A DNA stretch of 21,251 nt from Bacteroidales bacterium (GCA_024681565.1 JAILAO010000024.1:1-21251); one strand, 5' to 3'. Numbered from the stretch's first letter, positions 1 through 8,067 are shown. Notes: generated by a model not told the origin, from the letters alone. A program made the numbers and translations.

Positions 1-2
1 GC

Positions 3-1262
3 AATTGGAATACCTCCGTAAAGACCCATGTCGCTAGCATGCAGGCTGATGACTTCTACGGCAATGAAAAGTCCATCACGCTTGCCGATGCCGACATCAT
101 CATCGACGGCGGCAACTCCCACTTCCCGGATACGGCCCGCCGTACCGCGTATGTCGAGAGCAAAGGCCTCCTTTACATCGGTACCGGTGTGTCCGGCGGT
201 GAGGAAGGCGCCCTGAAGGGTCCCTCCATGATGCCCGGCGGATCTCCGGCAGCATGGCCGCATGTCAAGCCGATTTTCCAGAGCATCTGCGCCAAGGTCG
301 AGGACGGTTCCCCGTGCTGCGACTGGGTGGGCGAGAACGGAGCCGGCCATTTCGTGAAAATGGTCCACAACGGTATCGAATACGGTGACATCCAGCTCAT
401 CTGCGAGTGCTACCAGATCATGAAGGACATCCTCGGCATGACCAATGAGGAGATGCACCAGACCTTCGCCGAGTGGAACAAGGGCGACCTGGACAGCTAT
501 CTTGTGGAGATTACCCGCGACATCCTTGCCAAGAAGGACGAAGACGGCAATTACGTCCTCGATTATATCCTTGATACCGCCGGCCAGAAGGGTACCGGCA
601 AATGGACGGCCATCGCCTCCCTGGACCAGGGCGTTCCCCTGACCCTGATCGGCGAGTCCGTGTTCGCCCGCTGCCTTTCCGCCCAGAAGGAAGAGCGCGT
701 CGCTGCCAGCAAGGTGCTTGTCGGCCCGAAACCTGCCAAGTTCACCGGTGACCGTGCCGCCTTCCTCGAGGATCTCCGCAAGGCCCTCTTCTCCGCCAAG
801 GTCGTCTCCTATGCCCAGGGCTACACCCTGATGCGTGCCGCGGCCAAGGAATATGGCTGGAATCTGAACTACGGCGGCATCGCCCTGATGTGGCGCGGTG
901 GCTGTATCATCCGCAGCGTGTTCCTCGGCAAGATCAAGGAGGCGTTCGACAAGAACCCCGAGCTCCCGAACCTGCTGCTCGACTCCTATTTCCAGGGCAA
1001 ACTCGCCGAGGCTCAGCAGAGCTGGCGCAATGTGATCGCCTGCGCCGTGATGAACGGTGTCCCGGCCCCTTGCCTCGCCGCCGCCCTCGAGTATTACGAC
1101 GGCTATCGCTGCGACCGTCTGCCGGCCAACCTCCTGCAGGCCCAGCGTGACTACTTCGGCGCCCACACCTACGAGCGTACCGACAAGCCGCGCGGACAGT
1201 TCTTCCATACCAACTGGACCGGTCACGGCGGTGACACGGTTGCGGGTACCTATATCGCATAA
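3..1262 (+). CDS. gnd: 6-phosphogluconate dehydrogenase, decarboxylating (5'-partial)
   Basis: Oxidative pentose phosphate enzyme that converts 6-phosphogluconate plus NADP+ to ribulose 5-phosphate, CO2 and NADPH in the cytosol. The frame is open to the left edge. Counting from the Met at 39, it shows DIIIDGGNSHFPDT, the signature GTGVSGGEEGALKGPSMMPGG split around residue 50-70, and the active-site stretch FVKMVHNGIEYGDIQ with its catalytic lysine. The C-terminal tail FHTNWTGHGGDTVAG is the family's usual end. About 75-80 N-terminal residues, including the Rossmann GxGxxG, are missing, so the Met at 39 is not the true start. From ADDF onward the sequence aligns with the family, but the roughly 12 codons before it (3-44) do not resemble the expected strand and may be an assembly edge. 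uxaE follows after 20 bp, so the two are probably co-transcribed. Confidence 0.95.
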   Translation, partial: NWNTSVKTHVASMQADDFYGNEKSITLADADIIIDGGNSHFPDTARRTAYVESKGLLYIGTGVSGGEEGALKGPSMMPGGSPAAWPHVKPIFQSICAKVEDGSPCCDWVGENGAGHFVKMVHNGIEYGDIQLICECYQIMKDILGMTNEEMHQTFAEWNKGDLDSYLVEITRDILAKKDEDGNYVLDYILDTAGQKGTGKWTAIASLDQGVPLTLIGESVFARCLSAQKEERVAASKVLVGPKPAKFTGDRAAFLEDLRKALFSAKVVSYAQGYTLMRAAAKEYGWNLNYGGIALMWRGGCIIRSVFLGKIKEAFDKNPELPNLLLDSYFQGKLAEAQQSWRNVIACAVMNGVPAPCLAAALEYYDGYRCDRLPANLLQAQRDYFGAHTYERTDKPRGQFFHTNWTGHGGDTVAGTYIA

Positions 1263-1282
1263 CAAACTAATAATCAAAGAAT

Positions 1283-2428
1283 ATGATGAAAATTGGAAAG
1301 TATTCCTTCGGTACCGGCGACCGCTTCGTCCACGAAGGAGTGAACCAGCTCAAGGCCCTCATCGAGGCCGAGGAGCAGTTCGGCGTGCACTTCGTGCCCG
1401 TCTGGAACAAGTCCAACCGCGAACACGATATCATCGGGACCGAGCCGATCGGCACCCGCAAGGAGGCTGACGCCGCCGTCAAGGCGCTCGGCTACAAGGG
1501 CCAGTATTTTGTCGATGCCGACCACATCAACCTCAAGAATGTGGACCGCTTCATCGACTGCTGCGACTTCTTCACCATCGACGTCGCCGACTATATCGGC
1601 CACACCGGCACGATGGAGGAGCGTTTCCTCCCGGCCATCAAAGAGGCCGGCAAGATCTATCGCCACATCGCCGAGAAGAAAGGCGCCGACAACTTCGTGA
1701 CCGAGGTCTCCATGGATGAGGTCGACGAGGCCCAGACCCCTGAGGAACTGCGTTATATCCTCAAGGAGATCGCCAAGGAGAAGATCCCCGTCCAGACCAT
1801 CGCGCCCAAGTTCACGGGCCGTTTCAACAAGGGTGTCGACTATCGCGGAGACCTGGCCCGTTTCGAGAAGGAGTTCGAGCAGGATCTGCTCGTCATCGAA
1901 GAGGCCGTCAAGGAGTATGGCCTGCCTGAGAACCTCAAGCTCTCCATCCACTCCGGTTCCGACAAGTTCAGCATCTACCCGATCATGGGCAAGCTGATCC
2001 GCAAATACGACAAGGGTATCCATATCAAGACTGCCGGCACGACCTGGCTGGAGGAGAATATCGGCCTCGCACTGGCAGCTCCCGAGGGCCTCGCACTCGC
2101 CAAGAAGATCTATGTCAATTCCCTGGGCCGTATGGAAGAGCTTACCGTTCCGTACGCTACCGTCATCGATGTAGATGTCAAGGCCCTCCCGTCCCCCGAA
2201 GAGGTCGAGAAATGGGATGCCGAGACCTATGCCAGGACGATGCGCCACAACCAGGCCGATCCGCTCTACAATCCTTCCTTCCGTCAGCTCATCCACGTCA
2301 GCTACAAGATCGCTGCCGAGTTGAAGGATGAGTTCCTCCCTGCGCTCGAGAAGTACACCGATGTCATCGGCGAGCAGATCACCGAGAATATCTGCGAGAG
2401 ACATATCAAGAGACTTTTTGCTGAATAA
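1283..2428 (+). CDS. uxaE: Tagaturonate epimerase-like protein (UxaE family)
   Basis: Probable cytosolic epimerase interconverting D-tagaturonate and D-fructuronate, which lets galacturonate enter the glucuronate branch of hexuronate breakdown. The 381-residue protein has no signal peptide. Its most recognisable blocks are YFVDADHINLKNV (about 75-87), FFTIDVADYIGHTG (96-109), APKFTGRFNKGVDYRGDL (174-191), IHSGSDKFSIYPIMGKL (222-238) and HIKTAGTTWLEE (247-258). These match my memory of the UxaE family first described in Thermotoga; no search was run. The next gene, 3 bp downstream, encodes a fructuronate-reductase-like enzyme, which is the expected consumer of the product, so context and family agree. 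Two adjacent ATG codons (1283 and 1286) could each be the start. An A-rich stretch precedes them instead of a strong Shine-Dalgarno. The alternative is another sugar epimerase or isomerase of the same fold. Confidence 0.75.
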   Translation: MMKIGKYSFGTGDRFVHEGVNQLKALIEAEEQFGVHFVPVWNKSNREHDIIGTEPIGTRKEADAAVKALGYKGQYFVDADHINLKNVDRFIDCCDFFTIDVADYIGHTGTMEERFLPAIKEAGKIYRHIAEKKGADNFVTEVSMDEVDEAQTPEELRYILKEIAKEKIPVQTIAPKFTGRFNKGVDYRGDLARFEKEFEQDLLVIEEAVKEYGLPENLKLSIHSGSDKFSIYPIMGKLIRKYDKGIHIKTAGTTWLEENIGLALAAPEGLALAKKIYVNSLGRMEELTVPYATVIDVDVKALPSPEEVEKWDAETYARTMRHNQADPLYNPSFRQLIHVSYKIAAELKDEFLPALEKYTDVIGEQITENICERHIKRLFAE

Positions 2429-2431
2429 CAG

Positions 2432-4018
2432 ATGAAACTTACCGATATTCTTTCCAAGGATTTCAATCCTGCGGAATGGGAGCAGAAAGGTTATCAGCTC
2501 CCCAAGTTCGATATCTGTGCAGTCCGGGAGAAGACCCGCAAAGAGCCGACCTGGGTACACTTCGGCGGCGGCAATATCTTCCGCGCTTTCCCGGCATCCA
2601 TGCTCAATGATGCGCTGAACACCGGCCGTTATGACCGGGGTGTCATCGTGGCCGAGACCTTCGACTTCGAAGTGGTCGACAAGGCCTATGCTCCTTATGA
2701 CAATCTGTCCCTGTCCGTCAGCCTCAAGTCCAACGGTACGGTGGAGAAGAAAGTGATCGCCAGCGTCACGGAGGCCCTGAAGGCCGATTATCAGTTCGAG
2801 GACTGGAAGCGGCTCGTGGACATCTTCCGCAACCCTACGCTCCAGATGATTTCCTTCACCATTACCGAGAAGGGCTATGGTTACAACGAAACCGACCTCG
2901 CCCGCGGCCTCAAGCCTGTCTTTGCCCTGGGTAAAGTCGCACTCTTGCTGTGTGAGCGCTGGAATGCGGGTTGCCTGCCCCTGACGGTCCAGTCCATGGA
3001 CAACTGCTCCCACAATGGCGACCGCGTCAAAGCCGGCGTTTTCGCCTATGCAGAGCGCTGGGTCAAGGACGGTCTCGTTCCCGAGGCTTTCCTCGACTAT
3101 CTCAAGGATGAGACCAAGATCACCTTCCCCTGGTCCATGATCGACAAGATCACGCCCCGTCCGCACGAGAAGGTGAAGGCGATGCTCGCCGCCGACGGAT
3201 TCGAGGACAATGACTACATCGAGACCGAGAAGCACACCTTCACGGCCCCCTTCGTCAATGCCGAGGAGACCCAGTATCTCGTGATCGAGGACAACTATAC
3301 CAACGGCCGTCCGCCGCTCGATCTCGGAGGAGCACTCTATACCACGCGTGAGACGGTGGATAAGGTGGAGACCATGAAGGTGACCACCTGCCTCAACCCG
3401 CTGCACACGGCCATGTCCATCTACGGCTGCATGCTCGGCTATACGCTGATCTCCGCCGAGATGGCCGATCCCGACCTGAAGGATTTCATCCAGAAGATCG
3501 GTTATATCGAGGCCATGCCGGTGGTGACCGATCCCGGTGTGCTGAATCCGTATGAGTTCATCGGCGCCGTCATCGGACGCAGACTTCCGAACCCCTTCAT
3601 GCCGGACGCTCCGCAGCGTATCGCAATGGATACTTCCCAGAAGCTGGCCATCCGCTTCGGCGAGACCATCAAGAAGTACATCGCCCGCGGACTTGATATG
3701 GAGAACCTCCAGCTGATCCCGCTGGTGCTCGCCGGCTATGCCCGTTATCTCAAGGGCATCAAGGACGACGGCACTGCGTTCGAACCTTCTCCGGATCCCA
3801 TGCTCGCCGAGCTCCAGGCCATCGTAGCTCCGCTGCAGGTCGGCAAGGCCGACCAGGACTACAGCTGCCTCAAGGCCTTGTACAGCCGGAAGGACGTTTT
3901 CGGTCTCGACCTCTATGAGGCCGGGCTGGGCGAGAAGATCGAGGGCATGGTGAAGGAACTCTTCGCCGGTCCCGGAGCTGTCCGCGCCACCCTGCACAAA
4001 TACGTCGTTGCCCGATAG
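2432..4018 (+). CDS. uxuB: Mannitol dehydrogenase family oxidoreductase, probable fructuronate reductase
   Basis: Polyol-specific long-chain dehydrogenase, probably reducing D-fructuronate to D-mannonate with NADH in the cytosol. The 528-residue protein starts with a nucleotide-binding region, WVHFGGGNIFRAF (41-53), equivalent to the family's VHxGxGNFxRAH block. FTITEKGYGY lies at 142-151 and DNCSHNGDRVK at 190-200. The catalytic region KVTTCLNPLH (Lys316, Asn322, His325) corresponds to the family's Lys, Asn and His catalytic set, with Lys-Asn spacing one residue longer than the K-x4-N I recall from mannitol dehydrogenase. It begins 3 bp after uxaE ends and is followed by a terminator, so it closes the operon. 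Substrate choice within the family (fructuronate, tagaturonate, mannitol, arabinitol) cannot be read from sequence; fructuronate is inferred from the neighbour. No mannonate dehydratase is in view. Confidence 0.82.
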   Translation: MKLTDILSKDFNPAEWEQKGYQLPKFDICAVREKTRKEPTWVHFGGGNIFRAFPASMLNDALNTGRYDRGVIVAETFDFEVVDKAYAPYDNLSLSVSLKSNGTVEKKVIASVTEALKADYQFEDWKRLVDIFRNPTLQMISFTITEKGYGYNETDLARGLKPVFALGKVALLLCERWNAGCLPLTVQSMDNCSHNGDRVKAGVFAYAERWVKDGLVPEAFLDYLKDETKITFPWSMIDKITPRPHEKVKAMLAADGFEDNDYIETEKHTFTAPFVNAEETQYLVIEDNYTNGRPPLDLGGALYTTRETVDKVETMKVTTCLNPLHTAMSIYGCMLGYTLISAEMADPDLKDFIQKIGYIEAMPVVTDPGVLNPYEFIGAVIGRRLPNPFMPDAPQRIAMDTSQKLAIRFGETIKKYIARGLDMENLQLIPLVLAGYARYLKGIKDDGTAFEPSPDPMLAELQAIVAPLQVGKADQDYSCLKALYSRKDVFGLDLYEAGLGEKIEGMVKELFAGPGAVRATLHKYVVAR

Positions 4019-4037
4019 GCCTGACGTGATCAACATG

Positions 4038-4074
4038 AAGATGCCGACCCTTGCGGGCCGGCATCTTGTTTTTT
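4038..4074 (+). terminator. Rho-independent terminator after uxuB
   Basis: A perfect 9-bp stem, AAGATGCCG (4038-4046) with CGGCATCTT (4059-4067), plus two more C:G pairs inside one mismatch, closes a small loop. It is followed by TTGTTTTTT. It sits 20 bp after the uxuB stop and 10 bp before the fabD stop on the other strand. The T-tract favours plus-strand termination. On the minus strand the hairpin lacks a good T-tract, so any effect on fabD would be weaker. Confidence 0.9.
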
Positions 4075-4083
4075 GAGCACTTC

Positions 4084-4968
4084 TTAAAGGATGGTGATTT
4101 CTGCCCCGACAGTGCCTGAGATCCGTTTCACGAGGCCCTGGAGCACGGTGCCGGGTCCGAGTTCGCGGAACTCCGTGGCACCGTCCGCCAGCATGTTCTT
4201 GACGGACTGGGTCCAGCGGACCGGGGAAGTCAGCTGCTGCAGCAGGTTCTCCTTGATCCGCTGCGGGTCGGTCTCGGGAAGGGCCGTGACGTTCTGGTAG
4301 ATCGGGCAGGCCGGGATGCGGACCTCGGTGCGTTCGATGGCCTTGGCGAGTTCTACGCGGGCCGGCTCCATCAGCGGAGAGTGGAAGGCGCCGCCCACGC
4401 CCAGCGGGAGGGCGCGTTTGGCTCCGGCAGCCTTGAGGGCGTCGCAAGCCTTGGCAATGGCTTCTTTTTCGCCGGAAATGACCACCTGGCCGTCGCAGTT
4501 GTAATTGGCCGGAATCACCACGCCGTCGATGCCGGCGCAGACTTCTTCCACCTTTTCGTTGGGCAGGGCGATGATGGCCGCCATGCCGCCGGGGACCTTC
4601 TCGCAGCATTTCTGCATTTCGCTGGCGCGTACCGCCACAAGCCGGAGGGCATCCTCGAAGTCCACCGCGCCGGCTGCCACGAGGGCGGAAAACTCGCCGA
4701 GGGAGTGGCCGCCGACCATGTCGGGGGCGGGGAGACCTTCGGCGCAAAGGGCCTTGACGACGGAATGCAGGAAGATGGCCGGCTGGGTCACCCGCGTCGC
4801 ACGCAGGTCTTCGTCGCTGCCTTCAAACATGATGTCCGTGAGACGGAAACCGAGGATCTCGTCGGCGCGCTCCATCAGGTCGTGTGCCTTGGGGCTGTTC
4901 TCATACAGGTCTTTTCCCATGCCCGGGAACTGGGACCCCTGTCCGGGGAACACGTATGCTCTTTTCAT
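4084..4968 (-). CDS. fabD: Malonyl-CoA:ACP transacylase
   Basis: Transfers malonyl from CoA to acyl carrier protein to feed fatty acid elongation (type II FAS, cytosol). The 294-residue length is close to the usual 300-310. It begins with YVFPGQGSQ (residues 5-13), carries the nucleophile motif GGHSLGEFSAL with Ser89, the malonate-binding arginine in VAVRASEMQ (Arg114), the oxyanion and substrate block NYNCDGQVVISGE (156-167) and the catalytic histidine in GGAFHSPLMEPA (His196). All key residues are present. The ATG at 4968 is preceded by a Bacteroidetes -7 element about 36 bp upstream. The gene stands alone between a convergent uxuB and a divergent tRNA rather than in a fab cluster. Confidence 0.97.
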   Translation of the reverse strand: MKRAYVFPGQGSQFPGMGKDLYENSPKAHDLMERADEILGFRLTDIMFEGSDEDLRATRVTQPAIFLHSVVKALCAEGLPAPDMVGGHSLGEFSALVAAGAVDFEDALRLVAVRASEMQKCCEKVPGGMAAIIALPNEKVEEVCAGIDGVVIPANYNCDGQVVISGEKEAIAKACDALKAAGAKRALPLGVGGAFHSPLMEPARVELAKAIERTEVRIPACPIYQNVTALPETDPQRIKENLLQQLTSPVRWTQSVKNMLADGATEFRELGPGTVLQGLVKRISGTVGAEITIL

Positions 4969-5004
4969 GATCGGTCTGTTTTATAAAAATCCGTTTTTGC
5001 GACG

Positions 5005-5012
5005 CAAATTTA
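5005..5012 (-). promoter_or_regulatory. -7 promoter element for fabD
   Basis: On the minus strand this reads TAAATTTG, a match to the Bacteroidetes -7 consensus TAnnTTTG, and places a transcription start roughly 30 bases before the fabD ATG. I do not see a convincing TTTG at the -33 distance. It overlaps one arm of the palindrome TTTGCG-A-CGCAAA (4996-5008). Confidence 0.55.
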
Positions 5013-5023
5013 CAAAAAATCAG

Positions 5024-5031
5024 TATATTTG
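5024..5031 (+). promoter_or_regulatory. -7 promoter element for tRNA-Arg
   Basis: TATATTTG matches TAnnTTTG and lies 28 bp before the tRNA's first base, which is a sensible distance for a short 5' leader. A TTTG at 4996-4999 is a possible -33 element, but the 24-bp spacing is longer than usual. The divergent fabD -7 element lies only 11 bp away. Confidence 0.6.
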
Positions 5032-5059
5032 CATTCCCCAACGGCAGACCCGCGGGTAT

Positions 5060-5131
5060 GCCCCTGTAGTTTAATGGATAGAATTTCGGATTCCGGTTCC
5101 GACGATAGGCGTTCGATTCGCCTCGGGGGTA
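5060..5131 (+). tRNA. tRNA-Arg (anticodon CCG)
   Basis: A full cloverleaf can be folded by eye. The acceptor stem is GCCCCTG with CGGGGGT (one G:T and one T:G pair). The D stem is GTTT with GAAT around an 8-base loop. The anticodon stem is TCGGA with TCCGA, and its loop TTCCGGT puts CCG at positions 34-36, reading codon CGG. The variable loop has 4 bases. The T stem is AGGCG with CGCCT around TTCGATT. The discriminator base is A at 5131. CCA is not encoded, so it must be added after transcription. The gene stands alone, with its own promoter and terminator. Confidence 0.93.
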
Positions 5132-5137
5132 CGTTTT

Positions 5138-5180
5138 AAAGTGGAATTTTCAGGTTTTCTGAGAATTCCACTTTCGTTTT
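5138..5180 (+). terminator. Terminator between tRNA-Arg and the serine hydrolase gene
   Basis: An 11-bp perfect stem, AAAGTGGAATT (5138-5148) with AATTCCACTTT (5164-5174), extends further inside through TCAG/CTGA and is followed by CGTTTT. It starts 7 bases after the tRNA. Because A-rich and T-rich flanks occur on both sides and the hydrolase gene converges on it, it could stop transcription in both directions. Confidence 0.85.
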
Positions 5181-5208
5181 CGCCCTTCCCCGTCGCGTAT
5201 CCCGTTCC

Positions 5209-6540
5209 TTAAGGGATAACGGCAAGTATATCCCGGAGCAGGTCGTTGAAACGGACCTCGTGGTCAGGCTTGGGGGAGTAACCCAGCAGAACCACGACCG
5301 TGTCTCGGGAAGGGATGATGAAGATCCGTTGTCCGTCGTGCCCGAAGCAGCAAAACATGTCTGCGGGAGCATCGGGATACTGGCCGTTCAGGTTCAGCCA
5401 AAAGAAGGCACCGTATGCCCCATCGCTGTCAGATGCAGGGGAGACCGTGTATTCTACCCAATGCTCAGGGAGGATCCTTTTCCCTGCGTAGCATCCGTCA
5501 TTGAGGAAAAGCTGTCCGAAACGGGCGAAATCGCGCGCCGTCATATACAGGTAGGAAGATCCTACCGGTGTGCCGCTGATGTCATGCTCGAAATGGACAT
5601 TGGAGACGCCCAGGGGGACGAAAAGCCGTTCGCGCAGATAAGAGAGGAATTCCGTATCGGAGGCGAATTTGTCGGCCAGGTAGCGCATCACGATGTTGGT
5701 GGTTCCGCTGGAGTAGTACCAATGGGTGCCCGGCTTGTGCTCCAGCGGCTTGGATAGGGCATACATGCCCATGTCCGCCTCGCGGTGCAGCATCAGGTTC
5801 ACGTCGGAGCGGGTGCCATAGTTTTCGTTCCACTCCAGACCGCTTTGCATGTGCAGGAGCTGGTCGAGGGTGATCTCCTTGCGTGCATCGTTTTGCCACT
5901 CGGGGATGTCTACCGGAGCGTAGATGTCGACGAGTCCGTCTCCGGACATGATGCCCGTAATGGCGTTGACGACGCTTTTGCCCATGCTCCAGCTGAGCAG
6001 GGGCGTGTTTGCGCCGATCCCGTGCCGGTAGCGTTCAGCCACGATGTCGCCCTGGTTGAGGACCAAAAAGGCAAAAGGGGTGCCGTTGTAGGCCTGCTCG
6101 TCGACCAGCGACCGGGCAATGGGTGCCAGTCGGGCGGTGAGCAGGGAGTCTCCGGGGACCAGGGTTTCGGGCAAAGGGTCCCGGGACGGCAGGGGAAAGA
6201 CTTCTTCCTGCAATTCGGAAAGCTCCTTGCCGCGGAGCAGCGTGACACCGTAACCTTCGCGGTAGGCCGCGACGGATTTGCCCCATAAGAAGCGGCTCGT
6301 CACGGTCCGGTTTTCATAGTCCACCCGGTTGCGGGTGAACTTGATCAAGGAGAAATTCAGGTCCAGCGCTTCAACATCTGCAGGTTCCCGGCCGGAGATG
6401 AAGACGGCCGAGGCCAGATTCTTGGCAGCGTAGCCCGTGATGATGGGCATCAGGGAATTGAGATATATACATGCACCGGCGAGGACTGTGAGAAGAACCG
6501 CGCCGGCAATACGGAAGAGGATTCGGTTTCTTTTAGTCAT
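5209..6540 (-). CDS. Membrane-anchored serine hydrolase, class C beta-lactamase fold
   Basis: Serine hydrolase of the beta-lactamase/penicillin-binding-protein (AmpC, NylB-like) superfamily; the substrate is unknown. The 443-residue protein begins with a basic stretch and one hydrophobic segment (about residues 8-30), consistent with an uncleaved membrane anchor or signal peptide. The cysteine at 24 is in a poor lipobox context. The nucleophile motif is SMGK (Ser185, Lys188) in LLSWSMGKSV. The second motif is WYYSSGT (274-280), giving the tyrosine, and the third is GHDGQ (400-404), in place of the KTG of true beta-lactamases, as in esterase or amide hydrolase members. YMTARDFARFGQLFLNDG (331-348) is another family block. 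It lies 47 bp downstream of the phosphatase genes on the same strand, so one operon of exported enzymes is likely. Calling it a resistance gene would not be supported. Confidence 0.85.
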   Translation of the reverse strand: MTKRNRILFRIAGAVLLTVLAGACIYLNSLMPIITGYAAKNLASAVFISGREPADVEALDLNFSLIKFTRNRVDYENRTVTSRFLWGKSVAAYREGYGVTLLRGKELSELQEEVFPLPSRDPLPETLVPGDSLLTARLAPIARSLVDEQAYNGTPFAFLVLNQGDIVAERYRHGIGANTPLLSWSMGKSVVNAITGIMSGDGLVDIYAPVDIPEWQNDARKEITLDQLLHMQSGLEWNENYGTRSDVNLMLHREADMGMYALSKPLEHKPGTHWYYSSGTTNIVMRYLADKFASDTEFLSYLRERLFVPLGVSNVHFEHDISGTPVGSSYLYMTARDFARFGQLFLNDGCYAGKRILPEHWVEYTVSPASDSDGAYGAFFWLNLNGQYPDAPADMFCCFGHDGQRIFIIPSRDTVVVLLGYSPKPDHEVRFNDLLRDILAVIP

Positions 6541-6587
6541 GGTGCGAAATTACGCTTTTTTCTGAATATCTACATTTCGGCGCCCGT

Positions 6588-7946
6588 TTATAAGCCGGCG
6601 GCCCGCCAGGGCTCTGCCGCCCGGTCACAGAGGCGGATGAAATGGGCTTTGAGTTCGTCCCAGCGGTAGTAGGGGCCGGAGACCGCTTCGATACCAGGGA
6701 GCAGGATCTCTTTTTCGTTGTAGAGCACCTTGGCGAGCACCTCTCCTTTCCGGTCCCGGTAGAAGATCATCTGGCAGTTGGTGGCCATCGGGACCTGGAA
6801 GAAAGCGTACCAGCCCATCTCGTGGGCCTGCCTGTAGGGCAGGATGCGGTGCTGCGGATCATCTACGCCCAGCAGGGCGAAGAGCGGCAGGACGGAGGTG
6901 TCATGTCCGAAGCGCAGATCGGCGGCGCGGTGGCTGTCCGGCTGGAATGCGGCGTCCGCCTTCGCGACGAAATCCATCAGCAGCGGCCGGATGGCATAGC
7001 GGATGACATCGCCGTTTTCCTGCGAGCCGCCCCACATCCGGTAGATGGAGTCGTTCCCCTGCGCCCAGAGGTAGGTGAGCTCCTCCGGGGTAAAGTATTT
7101 CCGATAGATGTCGATGCCGAGAAAATCGATCAGCTGGCAGAGTCCTCCGGCAGAGAAGATGGCACGGACAAAAGGTTCCGGGTTGCCCAGTTGCCGGAGT
7201 GCGGCGTCCAGGTCGGTGACGAGCGGGCTCAGGAAACGGGTGAAATCATATCCGGGAACGCCCGGAGCCGGAGTGTGGTGGGGCCGGCCCTGCTGGGGAC
7301 GGGGGAATCCGGCCGGGAAGGACGGCCGCTGGCGCGGTGGATCGCCGGGCCGGGGGATATAGAGGCTGGGGTTGATGTAGGCCATATAGCGTTCCGCGCT
7401 GGTAAATGTGAATACCAGGTTGGGATATGCATCCTGCAGGCTGCTGGCGAAGTTGCACATGCTCACGATGCAGCGGAAGTTGGTACTGGAGAAGCAGTCG
7501 ATCTCCTGCCGGTTCCGGTTGCGGAAGACCGTGGGATAACGCCGGGCCATGCGTGCGGCCAGTTCCTGGTGTTCCCGGGCGCCGCGCGGAGTGAGGGAGC
7601 CTTCCATTCCCCTGTGGGCGTCCACGATGGCTTCTACATCGGCCCAAAGGGACTTGCCGGCCGGCGTGAGCAGACCGAGGGAGTCGAGATGGGCGAAGCC
7701 CGCCTGGGCTGCCCGGGCGAATGTCGAGTTCTGCTCATAGCGGGAGCCGTGGCGGCCGTAATGGGAGATGTAGAAAGGTTTGAAGCCTTTGGGCGCCGGG
7801 GTGTCATAGAGCGGGCCGAATTCATAGGAGTGCATGTTGTTGGATGCGCGGTCGGGATTTTCGGCGATGAGCCGTACGGCCGCCTCCTGGGCACCGAGGC
7901 TGACGCAGACGGCGGCCAGCAGGGTGAGGACGAAGAATCTTTTCAT
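6588..7946 (-). CDS. Exported histidine acid phosphatase, copy A, with Pro-rich insertion
   Basis: Branch 2 histidine phosphatase, probably exported and hydrolysing phosphate esters, possibly phytate or sugar phosphates; the substrate cannot be told. I chose the ATG at 7946 (452 residues) over an upstream in-frame ATG at 8045, because the protein then begins with a signal peptide (MKRFFVLTLLAAVCVSLGAQ) and aligns with the neighbouring paralogue. The phosphate-accepting motif is HYGRHGSR (RHGSR 65-69), and the proton-donor motif is RFGHDTSVLPL (His348, Asp349). This is the HD form seen in AppA-like phytases, not the HAE form of MINPP. Residues about 197-231 are a proline-, arginine- and glycine-rich insertion absent from the other copy. 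The gene follows copy B by 142 bp on the same strand. Confidence 0.85.
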   Translation of the reverse strand: MKRFFVLTLLAAVCVSLGAQEAAVRLIAENPDRASNNMHSYEFGPLYDTPAPKGFKPFYISHYGRHGSRYEQNSTFARAAQAGFAHLDSLGLLTPAGKSLWADVEAIVDAHRGMEGSLTPRGAREHQELAARMARRYPTVFRNRNRQEIDCFSSTNFRCIVSMCNFASSLQDAYPNLVFTFTSAERYMAYINPSLYIPRPGDPPRQRPSFPAGFPRPQQGRPHHTPAPGVPGYDFTRFLSPLVTDLDAALRQLGNPEPFVRAIFSAGGLCQLIDFLGIDIYRKYFTPEELTYLWAQGNDSIYRMWGGSQENGDVIRYAIRPLLMDFVAKADAAFQPDSHRAADLRFGHDTSVLPLFALLGVDDPQHRILPYRQAHEMGWYAFFQVPMATNCQMIFYRDRKGEVLAKVLYNEKEILLPGIEAVSGPYYRWDELKAHFIRLCDRAAEPWRAAGL

Positions 7947-8018
7947 ATTGTCGGGTACAATGCGGCAATTGTGTGCCGTTTTCTCAAAATTGGCAAGACG
8001 GCTCGACAAAAGCAAGAA

Positions 8019-8067
8019 CCGGCCTGCCGTTTGAACGATGCTCAAAACATTTTGACGGCAAAACCGG
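8019..8067 (-). other. Imperfect inverted repeat between the two phosphatase genes
   Basis: TGCCGT (8025-8030) pairs with ACGGCA (8055-8060), and outside these CCGG (8019-8022) pairs with CCGG (8064-8067) across unequal gaps. It lies in the 142-bp spacer. There is no clear T-tract directly after it on the minus strand, so it may be an attenuator, an RNA-processing or stability element, or chance. Confidence 0.3.

Noticed and set aside
1274..4747. A 1,157-codon open frame on the minus strand opposite uxaE, uxuB and part of fabD.
   Set aside because: It is codon-aligned with the sense genes, which avoid TTA, CTA and TCA codons, so stops are absent opposite them. Its translation is Arg/Gly/Asp/His-rich with no recognisable domain, while the plus-strand proteins have clear family motifs.
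5209..6540. Reading the beta-lactamase-fold protein as an antibiotic resistance gene.
   Set aside because: It has GHDG where true class C enzymes have KTG, a long N-terminal region and a membrane anchor. It fits the broad serine hydrolase/esterase group better.
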